Assembly (NCBI RefSeq): GCF_030209355.1
Contig: NZ_JARVSF010000012.1
Location: 124,001 to 188,000, forward strand
Reading direction: 5' to 3'
Origin: Pseudarthrobacter sp. fls2-241-R2A-127
Lineage (GTDB): Bacteria; Actinomycetota; Actinomycetes; Actinomycetales; Micrococcaceae
DNA: 64,000 nt
The position numbers were made by a program, and so were the translations under genes. Below are positions 1 through 8,961 of the stretch, piece after piece. A model generated the notes under the pieces. It did no database searches and was not told the origin of the DNA. It saw nothing but the letters and a program-made list of their open reading frames with translations. The first letter of the stretch is position 1. Each line of letters opens with the position of its first letter.

Positions 1-136
1 TTTGGAAGATCCGCCCTCGTGCCCGGACCGAACTGGCAAGGCAGGGGCTCAGGCGGCTGCAGTAATATCCGTCAGTACGGTCGGGCGGAAACGCTCCGGC
101 AGGAACGCGATCATTAACGGCGGAAGGGAGGCGGGC

Positions 137-649
137 ATGGCAGGACAGACTGCACCCGGTCCACCGCCCTTTCCCCAAGCCGGACCGGAATTCGGGCCGC
201 CGAACCCCCTGATTCGGCTCTTGCAGGAGTTCACCATCGAGGCGAACCGGTACGTGGACGCGGCCGGAGACCGCAAGGACATGCACCGGACGGACATGAA
301 TGCCTTGGCGGTGATCATGCGCCACACCGCCAGGGGCGAAATTGTGACCCCCGGCGTCCTGCGGAAGGAACTGAACCTGAGTTCGCCCGCCACCACGGCA
401 CTGATCGACAGGCTGGACAACTCCGGGCACGTGGTCCGCGAACGGCACGCCACGGACCGCCGCCAGGTCCAGCTGAAGATGACGCCGAAAGCCTTCCGGG
501 ACGGGGGCGCCATCTTCGCACCCCTGGCTCAGCACATGGGCGGCGCCATGGCGGAGTTCTCCCCGGCGGAACTGGAAACGGTCACCCGCTTCATGACCGC
601 GATGATCGAGGCCACCGCCGCGGCCCGGACGGCGTCCGACGACGAGTAG
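137..649 (+). CDS. MarR-family transcriptional regulator
   Basis: Predicted DNA-binding regulator of 170 residues. The winged helix-turn-helix lies at about residues 70-115: an LRKELNLSS recognition-helix region, then LIDRLDNSGHVVRERHATD and the wing with the DRR triplet (107-109) typical of MarR proteins. The ATG was chosen because a GGAAGGGAGG-type ribosome-binding site precedes it; the frame is open further upstream to the window edge, but that part is low complexity and unlike the family. Ligand and targets cannot be told from sequence. The next gene, a methyltransferase on the same strand, is a plausible but unproven target. Confidence 0.85.
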   Translation: MAGQTAPGPPPFPQAGPEFGPPNPLIRLLQEFTIEANRYVDAAGDRKDMHRTDMNALAVIMRHTARGEIVTPGVLRKELNLSSPATTALIDRLDNSGHVVRERHATDRRQVQLKMTPKAFRDGGAIFAPLAQHMGGAMAEFSPAELETVTRFMTAMIEATAAARTASDDE

Positions 650-704
650 TGTTGGCGCCCCGCAGAAGCGGCAACCGCGGCCCGGTTGGGAGTAGCGTTT
701 GGTT

Positions 705-1523
705 ATGAGCGAGCAGCAGCCAGGGGAAGACGTCTACACGCACGGCCACCACGAATCGGTGGTCCGCGCCCATGCCGCCAGGACCGCCGAAAATTCCGCG
801 GCGTTCGTCCTCCCGCACCTCACGCCGGGAACAGCGCTGCTCGACGTCGGCTGCGGGCCGGGCAGCATCACCTGCGACTTTGCGGCACTGGTCAACCCCG
901 GGCACGTCACGGGCCTGGACCGCGCGCCGGACATCATCGCCCAGGCCCAGGCCCTCGCCGTCGAACGCGGCGTGCCCAACGTCGAATTCGTAGCCGGCAA
1001 CATCTACGACCTTGACTTCGCTGATGAAACGTTCGACCTCGTCCACGCCCACCAGGTGCTCCAGCACCTGACGGACCCGGTGGAGGCCCTGCGCGAGATG
1101 CGCCGCGTGGCCAAGCCCGGCGGGATCGTGGCGGTCCGTGATGCGGACTTCCACGGGATGAGCTGGTACCCGGCCATCCCGGAGCTGGATGAATGGATGG
1201 ACCTGTACCAGCGGATCGCCCGCCGCAACGGGGCAGAGCCCGACGCCGGGCGCCGGCTGGTCAGCTGGGCCCAGTCCGCGGGATTCAGCGACGTCGCCCC
1301 CAGCAGCAGCAACTGGTTGTACGCCACGGCCCAGCAGCGCCGCTGGCAGGCCCGGGTCTGGGGTGAGCGGGTGCTGCATTCAGCCTTCGCCGAGCAGGCA
1401 CTGGAATACGGATTCGCCAACCCGGCGGACCTGGCCAGGATTTCCGCCGGCTGGCACCGCTGGGGCTCCACGGACGACGGCTGGTTCCTGATCCCCAACG
1501 GGGAGGTCATCGCCCGCGCCTAG
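705..1523 (+). CDS. class I SAM-dependent methyltransferase
   Basis: 272-residue Rossmann-fold methyltransferase. The SAM-binding motif I LLDVGCGPG is at residues 45-53, an acidic end of strand 2 follows (GLDRAPD), and the post-motif HQVLQHLTDP and the arginine-rich LREMRRVAKPGG segment match the UbiE/Methyltransf_11 group. The substrate is unknown. No Shine-Dalgarno is visible; a TAGCGT -10-like box (693-698) ends 6 nt before the ATG, which suggests a leaderless transcript. An alternative TTG lies two codons upstream. Confidence 0.85.
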   Translation: MSEQQPGEDVYTHGHHESVVRAHAARTAENSAAFVLPHLTPGTALLDVGCGPGSITCDFAALVNPGHVTGLDRAPDIIAQAQALAVERGVPNVEFVAGNIYDLDFADETFDLVHAHQVLQHLTDPVEALREMRRVAKPGGIVAVRDADFHGMSWYPAIPELDEWMDLYQRIARRNGAEPDAGRRLVSWAQSAGFSDVAPSSSNWLYATAQQRRWQARVWGERVLHSAFAEQALEYGFANPADLARISAGWHRWGSTDDGWFLIPNGEVIARA

Positions 1524-1563
1524 CGCTGGAGCCGGGGCGCGCTGGGCGTCCTAGGATTGATGA

Positions 1564-2187
1564 GTGCAATTTTCCTTGTGGCTGGCACTTGCCGGTGCCG
1601 GCGCCCTCATCAGCTTCACCCCCGGTGCCGGGGCCATCAACACCATGAGCAACTCGCTGAATGCAGGGTTCCGCCGGTCCATTTGGGGAATCCTGGGCCA
1701 GCAGGCGGCCCTGGTGGTGCACGTGCTGATTGTGGCCCTGGGGGTTGGAGTGCTGGTGGCAAGCTCGCCCGTGGCCTTCAACGTGATCCGTTACGCCGGC
1801 GCCGCCTACCTGGTCTACCTGGGCATCCGCCAGTTCCTGAGCAAGCCCACGGCCGCCCGGGAAGAGGCCGCCGCCCTGCGCAATGAGCCGACGTGGTCCA
1901 TCTTCAGGCGCGGATTCTGGGTCAACCTGCTGAACCCGAAGGCAATCGTGTTCTTCTTGGCGTTCACTCCACAGTTCATCCGGCCGGAGCAGCCCCTGTT
2001 CACGCAATACGCGGTGCTCACCGCCACGATCGTGGTGATCGACATCCTGGTGATGTGGTTCTTCTTCGCCGCGGCGGCCCGGTCCTTCCAGCGGTTCACC
2101 AGCACCGAGCGGGGCCAGCTGGTCCTGAGCAGGGTGTTCGGCGCGCTGTTCGTTGGCGTTGGAATCCTGTTGGCCCTGATCCACTAA
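1564..2187 (+). CDS. LysE/RhtB-family amino-acid exporter
   Basis: 207-residue inner-membrane protein with about six hydrophobic segments. The N-terminal motif TPGAGAINTMSNSLNAG and the central WVNLLNPKAIVFFLAF stretch are diagnostic of the LysE/RhtB translocator family, which exports amino acids or related small metabolites by proton exchange. Substrate is not predictable. The GTG start directly follows TAGGAT with 6 nt between (1552-1557), another leaderless-type start. The gene stands alone: the methyltransferase ends 40 nt upstream and the phosphatase downstream has its own upstream region. Confidence 0.88.
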   Translation: MQFSLWLALAGAGALISFTPGAGAINTMSNSLNAGFRRSIWGILGQQAALVVHVLIVALGVGVLVASSPVAFNVIRYAGAAYLVYLGIRQFLSKPTAAREEAAALRNEPTWSIFRRGFWVNLLNPKAIVFFLAFTPQFIRPEQPLFTQYAVLTATIVVIDILVMWFFFAAAARSFQRFTSTERGQLVLSRVFGALFVGVGILLALIH

Positions 2188-2239
2188 CGGCCGGGTACCA
2201 GGTTCAACGGCAACGCAAGGCCTACCTGTATGACAGCCC

Positions 2240-2269
2240 GTAATGCATCTTTACAAATCAGTAATGCAT
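2240..2269 (+). promoter_or_regulatory. direct repeat GTAATGCAT with 21-bp period, possible operator
   Basis: GTAATGCAT occurs at 2240-2248 and again at 2261-2269, that is exactly two helical turns apart and on the same face of the DNA, upstream of the phosphatase gene. The ATGCAT core is itself palindromic. The stretch is clearly more A/T-rich than its surroundings. This arrangement is typical of a regulator site, but no regulator is identified. Confidence 0.35.
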
Positions 2270-2308
2270 TGTGAACGGTGCGCTAGCCAAGAGAGGCAAC
2301 CAGCGCGC

Positions 2309-2860
2309 ATGCTTAGCATCATGAACTCAACGTCGAGCCCATACCGTGTCATCACCGTCTGCACCGGCAACATCTGCCGGTCCCCCATGGCCGAGCTCAT
2401 GCTCGCGGCGGCGCTGGAACGCGAAGGACTGGACGGGCTGGTGGAGGTGGACTCCGCCGGCACCACCGGATACGAGGCCGGCAGGCCCATCGATCCCCGG
2501 GCGGCCCGCCGGCTTGCGGCAGCACAGGTGGCCTCCGAAAACCACGTCGCCCGGGAATGGGACCGCCGGTGGTTCAGCGAGCGCGACCTGATCCTGGCCC
2601 TGGACATCGACCACTACGCCTGGCTCACCGAGGCGGCACCGGACCAGGACGCCCTGAACAAGATCCGGATGCTCCGCAGCTTCGATCCCTCCAGGGCCGG
2701 CCGCGACCGGCTGGACCAGGGCATCGAGGACCCGTGGTACGGCGGCCACGCCGATTTCGACGCCGTCTGGCACCAGATTCATTCCGCCCTTCCCGGGATC
2801 GTGGACCACATCAAGGCTGAAGCCCTGCGGAACACTGAACTGCAGCGGCAGGCACGCTGA
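2309..2860 (+). CDS. low-molecular-weight protein-tyrosine phosphatase
   Basis: 183-residue cytosolic phosphatase of the LMW-PTP family. The P-loop CTGNICRS (residues 18-25) gives the C-x5-R signature, with nucleophile Cys18 and Arg24, and the general-acid loop EDPWYGG lies near the C-terminus. Such enzymes dephosphorylate tyrosine on capsule kinases, or arginine/low-Mr substrates; the target here is unknown and there is no adjacent tyrosine kinase. Start: the ATG at 2309 has a GAGAGG site 12 nt upstream; another in-frame ATG at 2321 is possible. Confidence 0.88.
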   Translation: MLSIMNSTSSPYRVITVCTGNICRSPMAELMLAAALEREGLDGLVEVDSAGTTGYEAGRPIDPRAARRLAAAQVASENHVAREWDRRWFSERDLILALDIDHYAWLTEAAPDQDALNKIRMLRSFDPSRAGRDRLDQGIEDPWYGGHADFDAVWHQIHSALPGIVDHIKAEALRNTELQRQAR

Positions 2861-2879
2861 AAACGGTACGCTCTAGTCC

Positions 2880-4967
2880 ATGAGCCCAGCCCCCGTCATC
2901 ATCGCCATCGACGGGCGCTCCGGCGCAGGGAAAACCACCCTCGCAGTCGAACTCGCAGCCCTGCTCCGCGCCCACCACAAGGTGTCCCTGTTCCACCTCG
3001 AGGACATCTACCCGGGCTGGGACGGGCTCGCGGCCGGCGTCGAACGGTATGTCTCCACGGTCCTCACGCCGCTGAGCCGGGGCGAGGCCGCCACCTGGAC
3101 CAGCTGGGACTGGGCCAAACATTACGACGGCGACGCCCGGGTCACGCTGCCCGCCGAGATCGTCATCGTGGAGGGGGTGGGCGCGGCGTCCGAGCCTGCC
3201 CGCCCGTTCCTGGGCGCCGTGATCTGGGCCGAGTCACCGGACGACGTCCGCCGGACCCGGGCGCTGGACCGCGACGGCGACACCTACACCCCGTTCTGGG
3301 ACCAGTGGGCGGCCCAGGAAGAAGAATGGCTGGCCGGCGACGATGTGCCGGGCCACGCGGACCTGCGCGTCAACAACCTCGCCGACGGCTCCGCGCCCAT
3401 TGACCTGTTGCGGCTGCTTCCGTACCTCCCTGCGCTGGCCCCGGTCCTCGCCCCCGAACTGTCTGCCCGCCGCGGGCTCCGCCTGCACGCCGAACGCCTG
3501 GACCTGGCACCGGACGCACCGGCCCTGTTCGAGTCCCTGTATGGCCGCTCCGCCAACGCCGTCTGGCTGGACTCCTCCAACCACCGGGACGCACCGGCCG
3601 GCTCCGGGCAGCAGGTGACCGGTCAGGAAACTTCTGCCGCCGAACGCAGCCGGTTCAGCATCATGGCGGACGACGCCGGAACGTTCGGGCAGTTTGTGAC
3701 GCACCGCGCAGGGGTGAGCCTGGTCAGCGCCGGCTCTTCCGTAGCCAAGGTTCCGGGCCCGTTTTTCCGCTGGCTCAATACCGTCTGGGGCCGGCGGGCT
3801 GTCCGGACCCCCGAGGGATACCCCGGCGGGTTCACCCTGGGTTGGCTGGGCTGCCTGGGCTACGAGCTCAAGCGCGAAACCGGCGGCAGCGACCTTTCCG
3901 CGCCCACCCCGGACGCCGCGCTGATCTTCGCCGGCCGCGCCGTGGTGCTGGACCATAACGAAGGCGCCGCCTGGCTCCTGGCCCTTGACGCGCCGGACGC
4001 CGATGACTGGCTGGCGCAGGCGCGGGCTGCCGTGGAAGCAGCAGCGGATCGGGCCCCGGACGCACCGCAGCCCGGCGGCAGCACCGGCGTCGTCCGTCCT
4101 GCACCTCCTGTTTTCCGCAGCCGGGACACCGGGTCGGAGTACCGGGAGAAGATCGCCGCCGCCCAGCACGAAATCGCGCAGGGAAACACCTACGAAGTCT
4201 GCCTCACCACCACCCTGGAAGCCCGGATCCCCGAGGACACCCTGGATCCCTGGGCAACCTACCTGGCGCTGCGCCGCCGCAACCCGGCCCCGTTCGCCAG
4301 CTACCTGCGGCTGGGGGGCCTCGCCGTCGCCAGCACTTCCCCCGAACGGTTCCTGAAGATAGCGGCCGACGGCGGAATGCGCGCCGAACCGATCAAGGGC
4401 ACCCGCCGCCGGGCCGCCGATCCACAGGAAGACGCGCAACTGCGCGAGGACCTGGCCACATCCCTGAAGGACCGGGCCGAGAACATCATGATCGTTGACC
4501 TGCTCCGCAACGACCTCAGCCACTTTGCGGTGCCCGGCTCCGTGACGGTCAGCCGGCTCTGCGCGATCGAAAGCTACGCCACCGTCCACCAGATGGTCAG
4601 CACCATCGACGCCAGGCTGCTCCCCGGTGCGTCGCGGGCACAGGCGGTGGCGGCCTGCTTCCCCGCAGGCTCCATGACCGGTGCCCCCAAGATCAGCACC
4701 ATGGCCATCCTGGACCGGTTGGAGGCAGGCCCTCGCGGACTCTATTCGGGCGCCATCGGCTACTTCTCGCTCAACTCGGCGACCGACCTCGCCGTGGCCA
4801 TCCGGACCCTGGTGATCGATTCCTCCGGCGACGGGGCCGCGGACCTGACCCTCGGCGTCGGCGGGGCCATTACCTCGGACTCCGTGGCGGAGGACGAGTA
4901 CGACGAGATCCGCACCAAAGCCTTCGGCGTGCTGTCAACCTTGGGGGCGGAGTTCCCGGACCGCTGA
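2880..4967 (+). CDS. pabB: P-loop kinase domain fused to aminodeoxychorismate synthase component I (PabB)
   Basis: 695-residue two-part protein. Residues 1-185 form a uridine-kinase-like P-loop NTPase (Walker A GRSGAGKT at 12-19, then the DIYPGWDGL and DWAKHYDGD segments seen in phosphoribulokinase/uridine kinase relatives). Residues 215-695 are a chorismate-binding domain: PIKGTRRR at 504-511, IVDLLRNDLS at 538-547, PAGSMTGAPK at 595-604. The lysine in PIKGT (Lys506) is characteristic of PabB; TrpE has PIAGT. So the enzyme should convert chorismate plus ammonia to 4-amino-4-deoxychorismate for folate. No glutaminase (PabA) domain is present; it must be elsewhere. PabC follows about 1.6 kb downstream. 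TACGCT ends 7 nt before the ATG, with no obvious Shine-Dalgarno. Confidence 0.9.
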   Translation: MSPAPVIIAIDGRSGAGKTTLAVELAALLRAHHKVSLFHLEDIYPGWDGLAAGVERYVSTVLTPLSRGEAATWTSWDWAKHYDGDARVTLPAEIVIVEGVGAASEPARPFLGAVIWAESPDDVRRTRALDRDGDTYTPFWDQWAAQEEEWLAGDDVPGHADLRVNNLADGSAPIDLLRLLPYLPALAPVLAPELSARRGLRLHAERLDLAPDAPALFESLYGRSANAVWLDSSNHRDAPAGSGQQVTGQETSAAERSRFSIMADDAGTFGQFVTHRAGVSLVSAGSSVAKVPGPFFRWLNTVWGRRAVRTPEGYPGGFTLGWLGCLGYELKRETGGSDLSAPTPDAALIFAGRAVVLDHNEGAAWLLALDAPDADDWLAQARAAVEAAADRAPDAPQPGGSTGVVRPAPPVFRSRDTGSEYREKIAAAQHEIAQGNTYEVCLTTTLEARIPEDTLDPWATYLALRRRNPAPFASYLRLGGLAVASTSPERFLKIAADGGMRAEPIKGTRRRAADPQEDAQLREDLATSLKDRAENIMIVDLLRNDLSHFAVPGSVTVSRLCAIESYATVHQMVSTIDARLLPGASRAQAVAACFPAGSMTGAPKISTMAILDRLEAGPRGLYSGAIGYFSLNSATDLAVAIRTLVIDSSGDGAADLTLGVGGAITSDSVAEDEYDEIRTKAFGVLSTLGAEFPDR

Positions 4968-4968
4968 T

Positions 4969-4986
4969 CCCCGCGTGCCGGCGGGG
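4969..4986. terminator. GC-rich hairpin between convergent genes
   Basis: CCCCGC-6 nt-GCGGGG stem-loop filling the 19-nt gap between the convergent pabB and cardiolipin synthase genes. There is no T-run on either side, so it may be a weak bidirectional terminator or simply an RNA end-protecting stem. Confidence 0.4.
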
Positions 4987-6462
4987 CTACTGCACCGTTG
5001 CGGTCAGCCGGGCCACGTTGTCCACGTAGCGCGCGGCAAGCGGCCGGGTGAGCCAGTCAGCGAGCTTCAGTTCGTGGGAGATGTCCCGGTAGGTGTCTTC
5101 CACCGCCCGCATCTTGTTCACGATGTCCTCGCCCAGGAGCATCACGGAGACCTCGAGGTTCAGCGAGAACGAGCGCATGTCCATGTTGCTGGAGCCCAGG
5201 ACGGCCACCTCGTCGTCGATGGTGAAGTGCTTGGCGTGCAGCACGAACGGCGCCTTGTACAGGTAGATGCGCACGCCCGCCTCCAGGAGGGCCTCGTAGT
5301 AGGACCGCTGCGCGTGGTGGACCAGGAACTGGTCGCCCTTCTCCGAGACGAACAGTTCCACGTCAACGCCGCGCTGCGCCGCCGTGGTGATGGCGTACAG
5401 CAGGGAATCGTCCGGGACGAAGTACGGGCTGCAGATGGAAATCCGGTGTTGCGCCGAGTAGATGAGCGTGTTGAAGAGCCGCAGGTTGTTTTCCGTAATG
5501 AACCCGGGACCGCTGGGCACCACCTGGGCCGTGACGTTGCCGGGTTCCGGATTGGCCGGAAGCTGCAACTGGTGCTCCAGCGACTCGTCGGTCTCGGTCA
5601 GCCAGTCGGTGGCGAACACGACGTTCAGGGTGGTCACGATGGGGCCGCGCAGGCATGCCATCAGTTCCACCCACTCGCGGCCCGCCTTGCGGTGGCGCGG
5701 GTTGTTGTAGGAAGGCTCGATCAGGTTCTGCGAGCCCGTGAACGCGATTTCACCGTCCACCACCAGGATCTTGCGGTGGTTGCGCAGGTCCGGCCGGCGC
5801 CACTGGCCGTGGATGGGCAGCAACGGCAGCATCCGCTTCCACTGGATCTTCCCGGCCCGGAGTCGCTTTAGCAGCTTCCGGTAGCCCTTGATCCTGAGCG
5901 TCCCGATGTGGTCGAACAGGAGCCGCACTTCCACGCCCCGCTCGGCGGCTTGCTCCATGGCGGTGAGCAGGTCATTGGTGACGTGGTCCGAGCTCATGAT
6001 GTAGAACTCGGCGTTGACGAATTTTTTCGCCTTCCGCACGGCCTTCGTCATTTCCAGGATGGAATCGGGGTAGCCGGGGATGAGGTCCACGGAGTTCCCG
6101 TCCACCATGGGCAGCGAGCCCAGGGTGCGGTTGAGCTCAGCGGCTGACTTCACCCACTCCGGGCCGGGGTAGTCGCTTTCCACGTCCGAGAGCGCCGTGA
6201 TCCCGGCCCGCACGCGGTCGTTCACCAGCTGCTGCTGCGCCCGGCGGCGGCTGGAGAGCTGGAAGTTGCCGAACAACAGGAACAGGGCGATGCCCAGGAA
6301 CGGGATGAAGAAGATCCCCAGCAACCAGGCCATGGCCGTGGTGGGGCGCCTGTTGCCGGGGATGATGCCCAGGGCCAGGATCCTGATCACCAGGTCGGCA
6401 AAGCCCAGGAGCACCACAACCCACGTCGGCGCGGTGCCAGCAAGCGAAAAAGGCCACAACAC
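4987..6462 (-). CDS. cls: cardiolipin synthase (phospholipase D family)
   Basis: 491-residue membrane enzyme that joins two phosphatidylglycerols, or PG and another phospholipid, into cardiolipin. Two N-terminal transmembrane helices (about residues 13-33 and 42-65) precede two PLD domains, each with an intact HxKxxxxD motif: His229/Lys231/Asp236 and His409/Lys411/Asp416, followed by TGSQN and LGSSNMD. This is the ClsA-like length and layout. GTG start with GGGAG 8 nt upstream; no ATG is available. It sits opposite to and between the pabB and pabC genes and is transcribed alone. Confidence 0.93.
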   Translation of the reverse strand: MLWPFSLAGTAPTWVVVLLGFADLVIRILALGIIPGNRRPTTAMAWLLGIFFIPFLGIALFLLFGNFQLSSRRRAQQQLVNDRVRAGITALSDVESDYPGPEWVKSAAELNRTLGSLPMVDGNSVDLIPGYPDSILEMTKAVRKAKKFVNAEFYIMSSDHVTNDLLTAMEQAAERGVEVRLLFDHIGTLRIKGYRKLLKRLRAGKIQWKRMLPLLPIHGQWRRPDLRNHRKILVVDGEIAFTGSQNLIEPSYNNPRHRKAGREWVELMACLRGPIVTTLNVVFATDWLTETDESLEHQLQLPANPEPGNVTAQVVPSGPGFITENNLRLFNTLIYSAQHRISICSPYFVPDDSLLYAITTAAQRGVDVELFVSEKGDQFLVHHAQRSYYEALLEAGVRIYLYKAPFVLHAKHFTIDDEVAVLGSSNMDMRSFSLNLEVSVMLLGEDIVNKMRAVEDTYRDISHELKLADWLTRPLAARYVDNVARLTATVQ

Positions 6463-6555
6463 GTCAATAACTCCCGGGGAGGTCGGGCTCCGGAGGACGG
6501 TTCCGGCCGGCGCACTCCGCCCAGCTTAGCGGCGCCACCGCACTAAGCTGGTGCC

Positions 6556-7485
6556 ATGAGCTCTCCAGCCCCCGTGGTTCTCGTCTTCCTTGACCCTGCC
6601 TACCCTGACGGCAGGGTGGCCGACGCCGCCAAACCGCAGCTCCTGGTCACGGACCTGGGCGTCACCCGGGGTGACGGGATCTTCGAAACCATGCTCGCCG
6701 TCGGCGGAACGGTCCGGAAAATGCAGGCCCACCTGGACCGGCTCGCAGGCTCCGCCCAGGCGCTGGACCTTGACATCCCTGGACAGGACGCGTGGCAGCG
6801 CGCCATTGCGGGCGCCGTGGCCCGGCACCGCGCCGGGAACCCGCCCTCGGATGCCGACGCCGACGAACTGGTGGTCAAGCTCGTGGTGACACGCGGCGTC
6901 GAGGGCGCCCCCACCCCCACCGCCTGGGTGCAGGTCTCCCCTGCCGGAGCCGCGGGCCGCCGCCAGCGGGAAACCGGCATCGATGTGATCCTGCTGGACC
7001 GGGGCTACGACAGCGACGTGGCCGAACGGGCTCCGTGGCTGCTCCTGGGTGCCAAGACGCTGTCCTACGCCGTCAACATGGCCGCCCTCCGGCACGCCCA
7101 CAAGCAGGGCGCGGACGACGTCATCTTCGTCTCCTCCGACGGCCGCGTCCTGGAAGGCCCCACCTCCACCGTGCTGCTGGCCCACGTAGAGAAGTCCGAC
7201 GACGGCACAGCCGTCAAGCGCCTCATCACGCCGCAGCTGGACAGCGGCATCCTGCCCGGAACATCCCAGGGTGCCCTGTTCGCGGCAGCCAAGGCGGCGG
7301 GCTGGGAGTTGGGGTACGGCCCCCTGGAGCCCCGGGACCTGCTGGACGCGGATGCGGTCTGGCTGATCTCCAGTGTCCGCCTGCTGGCCCCCGTGAACCG
7401 GATCGACGGCAAGGAGATCGGCACGCCGGCCCTGCAAAAGGAGCTGACCGCCGAGCTGAGCGGCTTATTCGCCGGAATCCAGTAA
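6556..7485 (+). CDS. pabC: class IV aminotransferase, 4-amino-4-deoxychorismate lyase (PabC)
   Basis: 309-residue PLP enzyme of fold type IV. Lys167 in LLLGAKTLSYAVNM is the expected Schiff-base lysine, and VLEGPTSTV (Glu200) is the conserved phosphate/cofactor-binding loop. Lyases that release pyruvate from aminodeoxychorismate to give p-aminobenzoate share this fold with branched-chain and D-amino-acid aminotransferases, so sequence alone leaves some doubt; the nearby pabB on the same strand supports PabC. TAAGCT (6544-6549) ends 6 nt before the ATG with no Shine-Dalgarno: leaderless-type start. Confidence 0.82.
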   Translation: MSSPAPVVLVFLDPAYPDGRVADAAKPQLLVTDLGVTRGDGIFETMLAVGGTVRKMQAHLDRLAGSAQALDLDIPGQDAWQRAIAGAVARHRAGNPPSDADADELVVKLVVTRGVEGAPTPTAWVQVSPAGAAGRRQRETGIDVILLDRGYDSDVAERAPWLLLGAKTLSYAVNMAALRHAHKQGADDVIFVSSDGRVLEGPTSTVLLAHVEKSDDGTAVKRLITPQLDSGILPGTSQGALFAAAKAAGWELGYGPLEPRDLLDADAVWLISSVRLLAPVNRIDGKEIGTPALQKELTAELSGLFAGIQ

Positions 7486-7545
7486 CCGCGCAACAGGGCC
7501 ACCGGCCTCTTTTGCCCTCCCGGCTTCACCCGTAAGGTGTGGATC

Positions 7546-8010
7546 ATGGACTCGCACAAGCTGCCGGTCGAAAACCTTTCCTTTGACGACTGCTGGGAAC
7601 TCCTCGCCAATGACACCGTGGGCAGGCTGGCCATTGTGGTGGACGAGCATCCCGAAATCTTTCCCGTGAACTACATCGTCCACCTGCGCAGCATCGTCTT
7701 CCGCACCGCGCCCGGCTCCAAGCTCTGGGGCGCCAAAATGGAGCGGCCGGCCGCACTGGAGATCGACGGCTACGACCCCGCCACCGAAATGGCGTGGAGC
7801 GTCGTGGTTCGCGGCGATACCGGGATCATCGAGGACCAGGCGGTAAAGGACCAAGTGGACGGCCTCGGCCTGGAACCTTGGCAGCCCGGCGAAAAGGCCA
7901 ACTACGTCCGGCTGAACGCCAAGGCCCTGACCGGCCGCAGGTTCCAGGTCAACCGGCCCGACGTCTGGAACACCCGTGTGCAGGACCGCCGCCGGGCCTC
8001 GTTCGAGTAG
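7546..8010 (+). CDS. pyridoxamine 5'-phosphate oxidase-fold flavin-binding protein
   Basis: 154-residue protein of the split-barrel FMN-binding (PNPOx-like) superfamily: LSFDDCWELLANDTVGRLA at the start, then the barrel strands FPVNYIVHLRSIVFRT and LWGAKMERPAALEID. This subgroup includes F420/FMN-binding proteins and Rv1155-like proteins with no settled role, so a specific reaction should not be assigned. TAAGGT (7533-7538) ends 7 nt before the ATG. A GTG nine bases upstream is an alternative start. Confidence 0.8.
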   Translation: MDSHKLPVENLSFDDCWELLANDTVGRLAIVVDEHPEIFPVNYIVHLRSIVFRTAPGSKLWGAKMERPAALEIDGYDPATEMAWSVVVRGDTGIIEDQAVKDQVDGLGLEPWQPGEKANYVRLNAKALTGRRFQVNRPDVWNTRVQDRRRASFE

Positions 8011-8030
8011 GGCTGATTGCTGCTTCCGCG

Positions 8031-8735
8031 CTAACCGAGCGCTGCTGCCGCCTGCCGGGAAAGCTGCGCTTCCAGCCCGGACAAGAGGATGGTGAGCCCC
8101 TGGTCAAGCTCGCTGGCGCCGTCGTAATCCGAAAGTGCCGGCGCCAACGCACGCAGCTTGGGAAATTCCTTGGCGGGCAGGCGGTGGAGCCCCAGGCGGA
8201 GCAGCACCTCGTTCTCTTCCGGGTCCACCACGAACTCCTGCAGTTCGTTGAGGATGTGGCCATACAGGAAGCCGTAGTACACGCGGTAGACGTGCAGCGC
8301 GTCCGACGGCTCGAATCCGGCCGACACCAGCAGGGACAGGATCTGCTCCAGCGGCCGCAACGTGCCCAGCGGGCGCAGGCCAAGGGGGGTGGACAGCGGC
8401 CGGGTGACCAGCAGCGGCACGACGTTGGGGTGGCGCAGCGCCAGCATCCGCAAGTTGTGCGCGATCTTCCGCAACTGGGCTTTCCAGTCCGGGTCCTCCG
8501 GTTGGATGGTGAGCTGGTCCAGCACCAGTTCCGTCACCCCGTCCAGCAAGGCGGCCCGGTTTTCCGCGTAACGGTAAAGGCTCATCGGGTCCCGCCCGAG
8601 TTCCTGGCCCAGGCGGCGCATGGTCAGCGCGTCCAGGCCCTCTGCGTCCACCATTTCCAGCGCTTTCGCCAGCACAATATCCCTGCTGAGCTTCGTTTTG
8701 GACTTGCCGGCGCCGGAGGGATTGGGGGTGGTCAT
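8031..8735 (-). CDS. TetR-family transcriptional regulator (TetR_C type)
   Basis: 234-residue repressor. The N-terminal helix-turn-helix (about residues 16-62) contains LSRDIVLAKALEMVDAEG and LGQELGRDPMSLYRYAENR, the latter being the recognition helix. The long C-terminal domain resembles that of the tetracycline-repressor subgroup, which binds diverse drugs. AAGGA precedes the ATG. No efflux gene is adjacent, so besides itself its target is unknown; a perfect 15-bp palindrome lies upstream, in the space shared with the divergent small gene. Confidence 0.87.
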   Translation of the reverse strand: MTTPNPSGAGKSKTKLSRDIVLAKALEMVDAEGLDALTMRRLGQELGRDPMSLYRYAENRAALLDGVTELVLDQLTIQPEDPDWKAQLRKIAHNLRMLALRHPNVVPLLVTRPLSTPLGLRPLGTLRPLEQILSLLVSAGFEPSDALHVYRVYYGFLYGHILNELQEFVVDPEENEVLLRLGLHRLPAKEFPKLRALAPALSDYDGASELDQGLTILLSGLEAQLSRQAAAALG

Positions 8736-8791
8736 TGATTTGTCCTTGCCGTGGGGCGCCTGTCCGAAATTTTCCGAGAGGGTTGCCCCTG

Positions 8792-8824
8792 ATGTAGTCT
8801 ACGAGTAAAGTCTACAGTGTAGAC
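8792..8824. promoter_or_regulatory. palindromic operator for the adjacent TetR regulator
   Basis: GTCTACAGTGTAGAC at 8810-8824 is a perfect inverted repeat (GTCTACA, one central base, TGTAGAC), and GTAGTCTAC just upstream (8794-8802) is a second, shorter palindrome with the same CTAC/GTAG arms. The pair lies between the divergent TetR gene and an 84-residue ORF. TetR_C regulators commonly bind such TCTACA/TGTAGA palindromes, so autoregulation is likely; this is inferred, not shown. Confidence 0.65.
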
Positions 8825-8961
8825 GGGCGTTGACGGCGCTAACGGTCCCAGTTCTTTTTGCCGGGATCCAATCTATGGACGCGATTGCCACCAGTGCAGG
8901 GCTTCGAGTCCGCTGCTGTAGCCGAACGGCGGCGCCACGCACTTAGCGAAGGGACGCCCTC

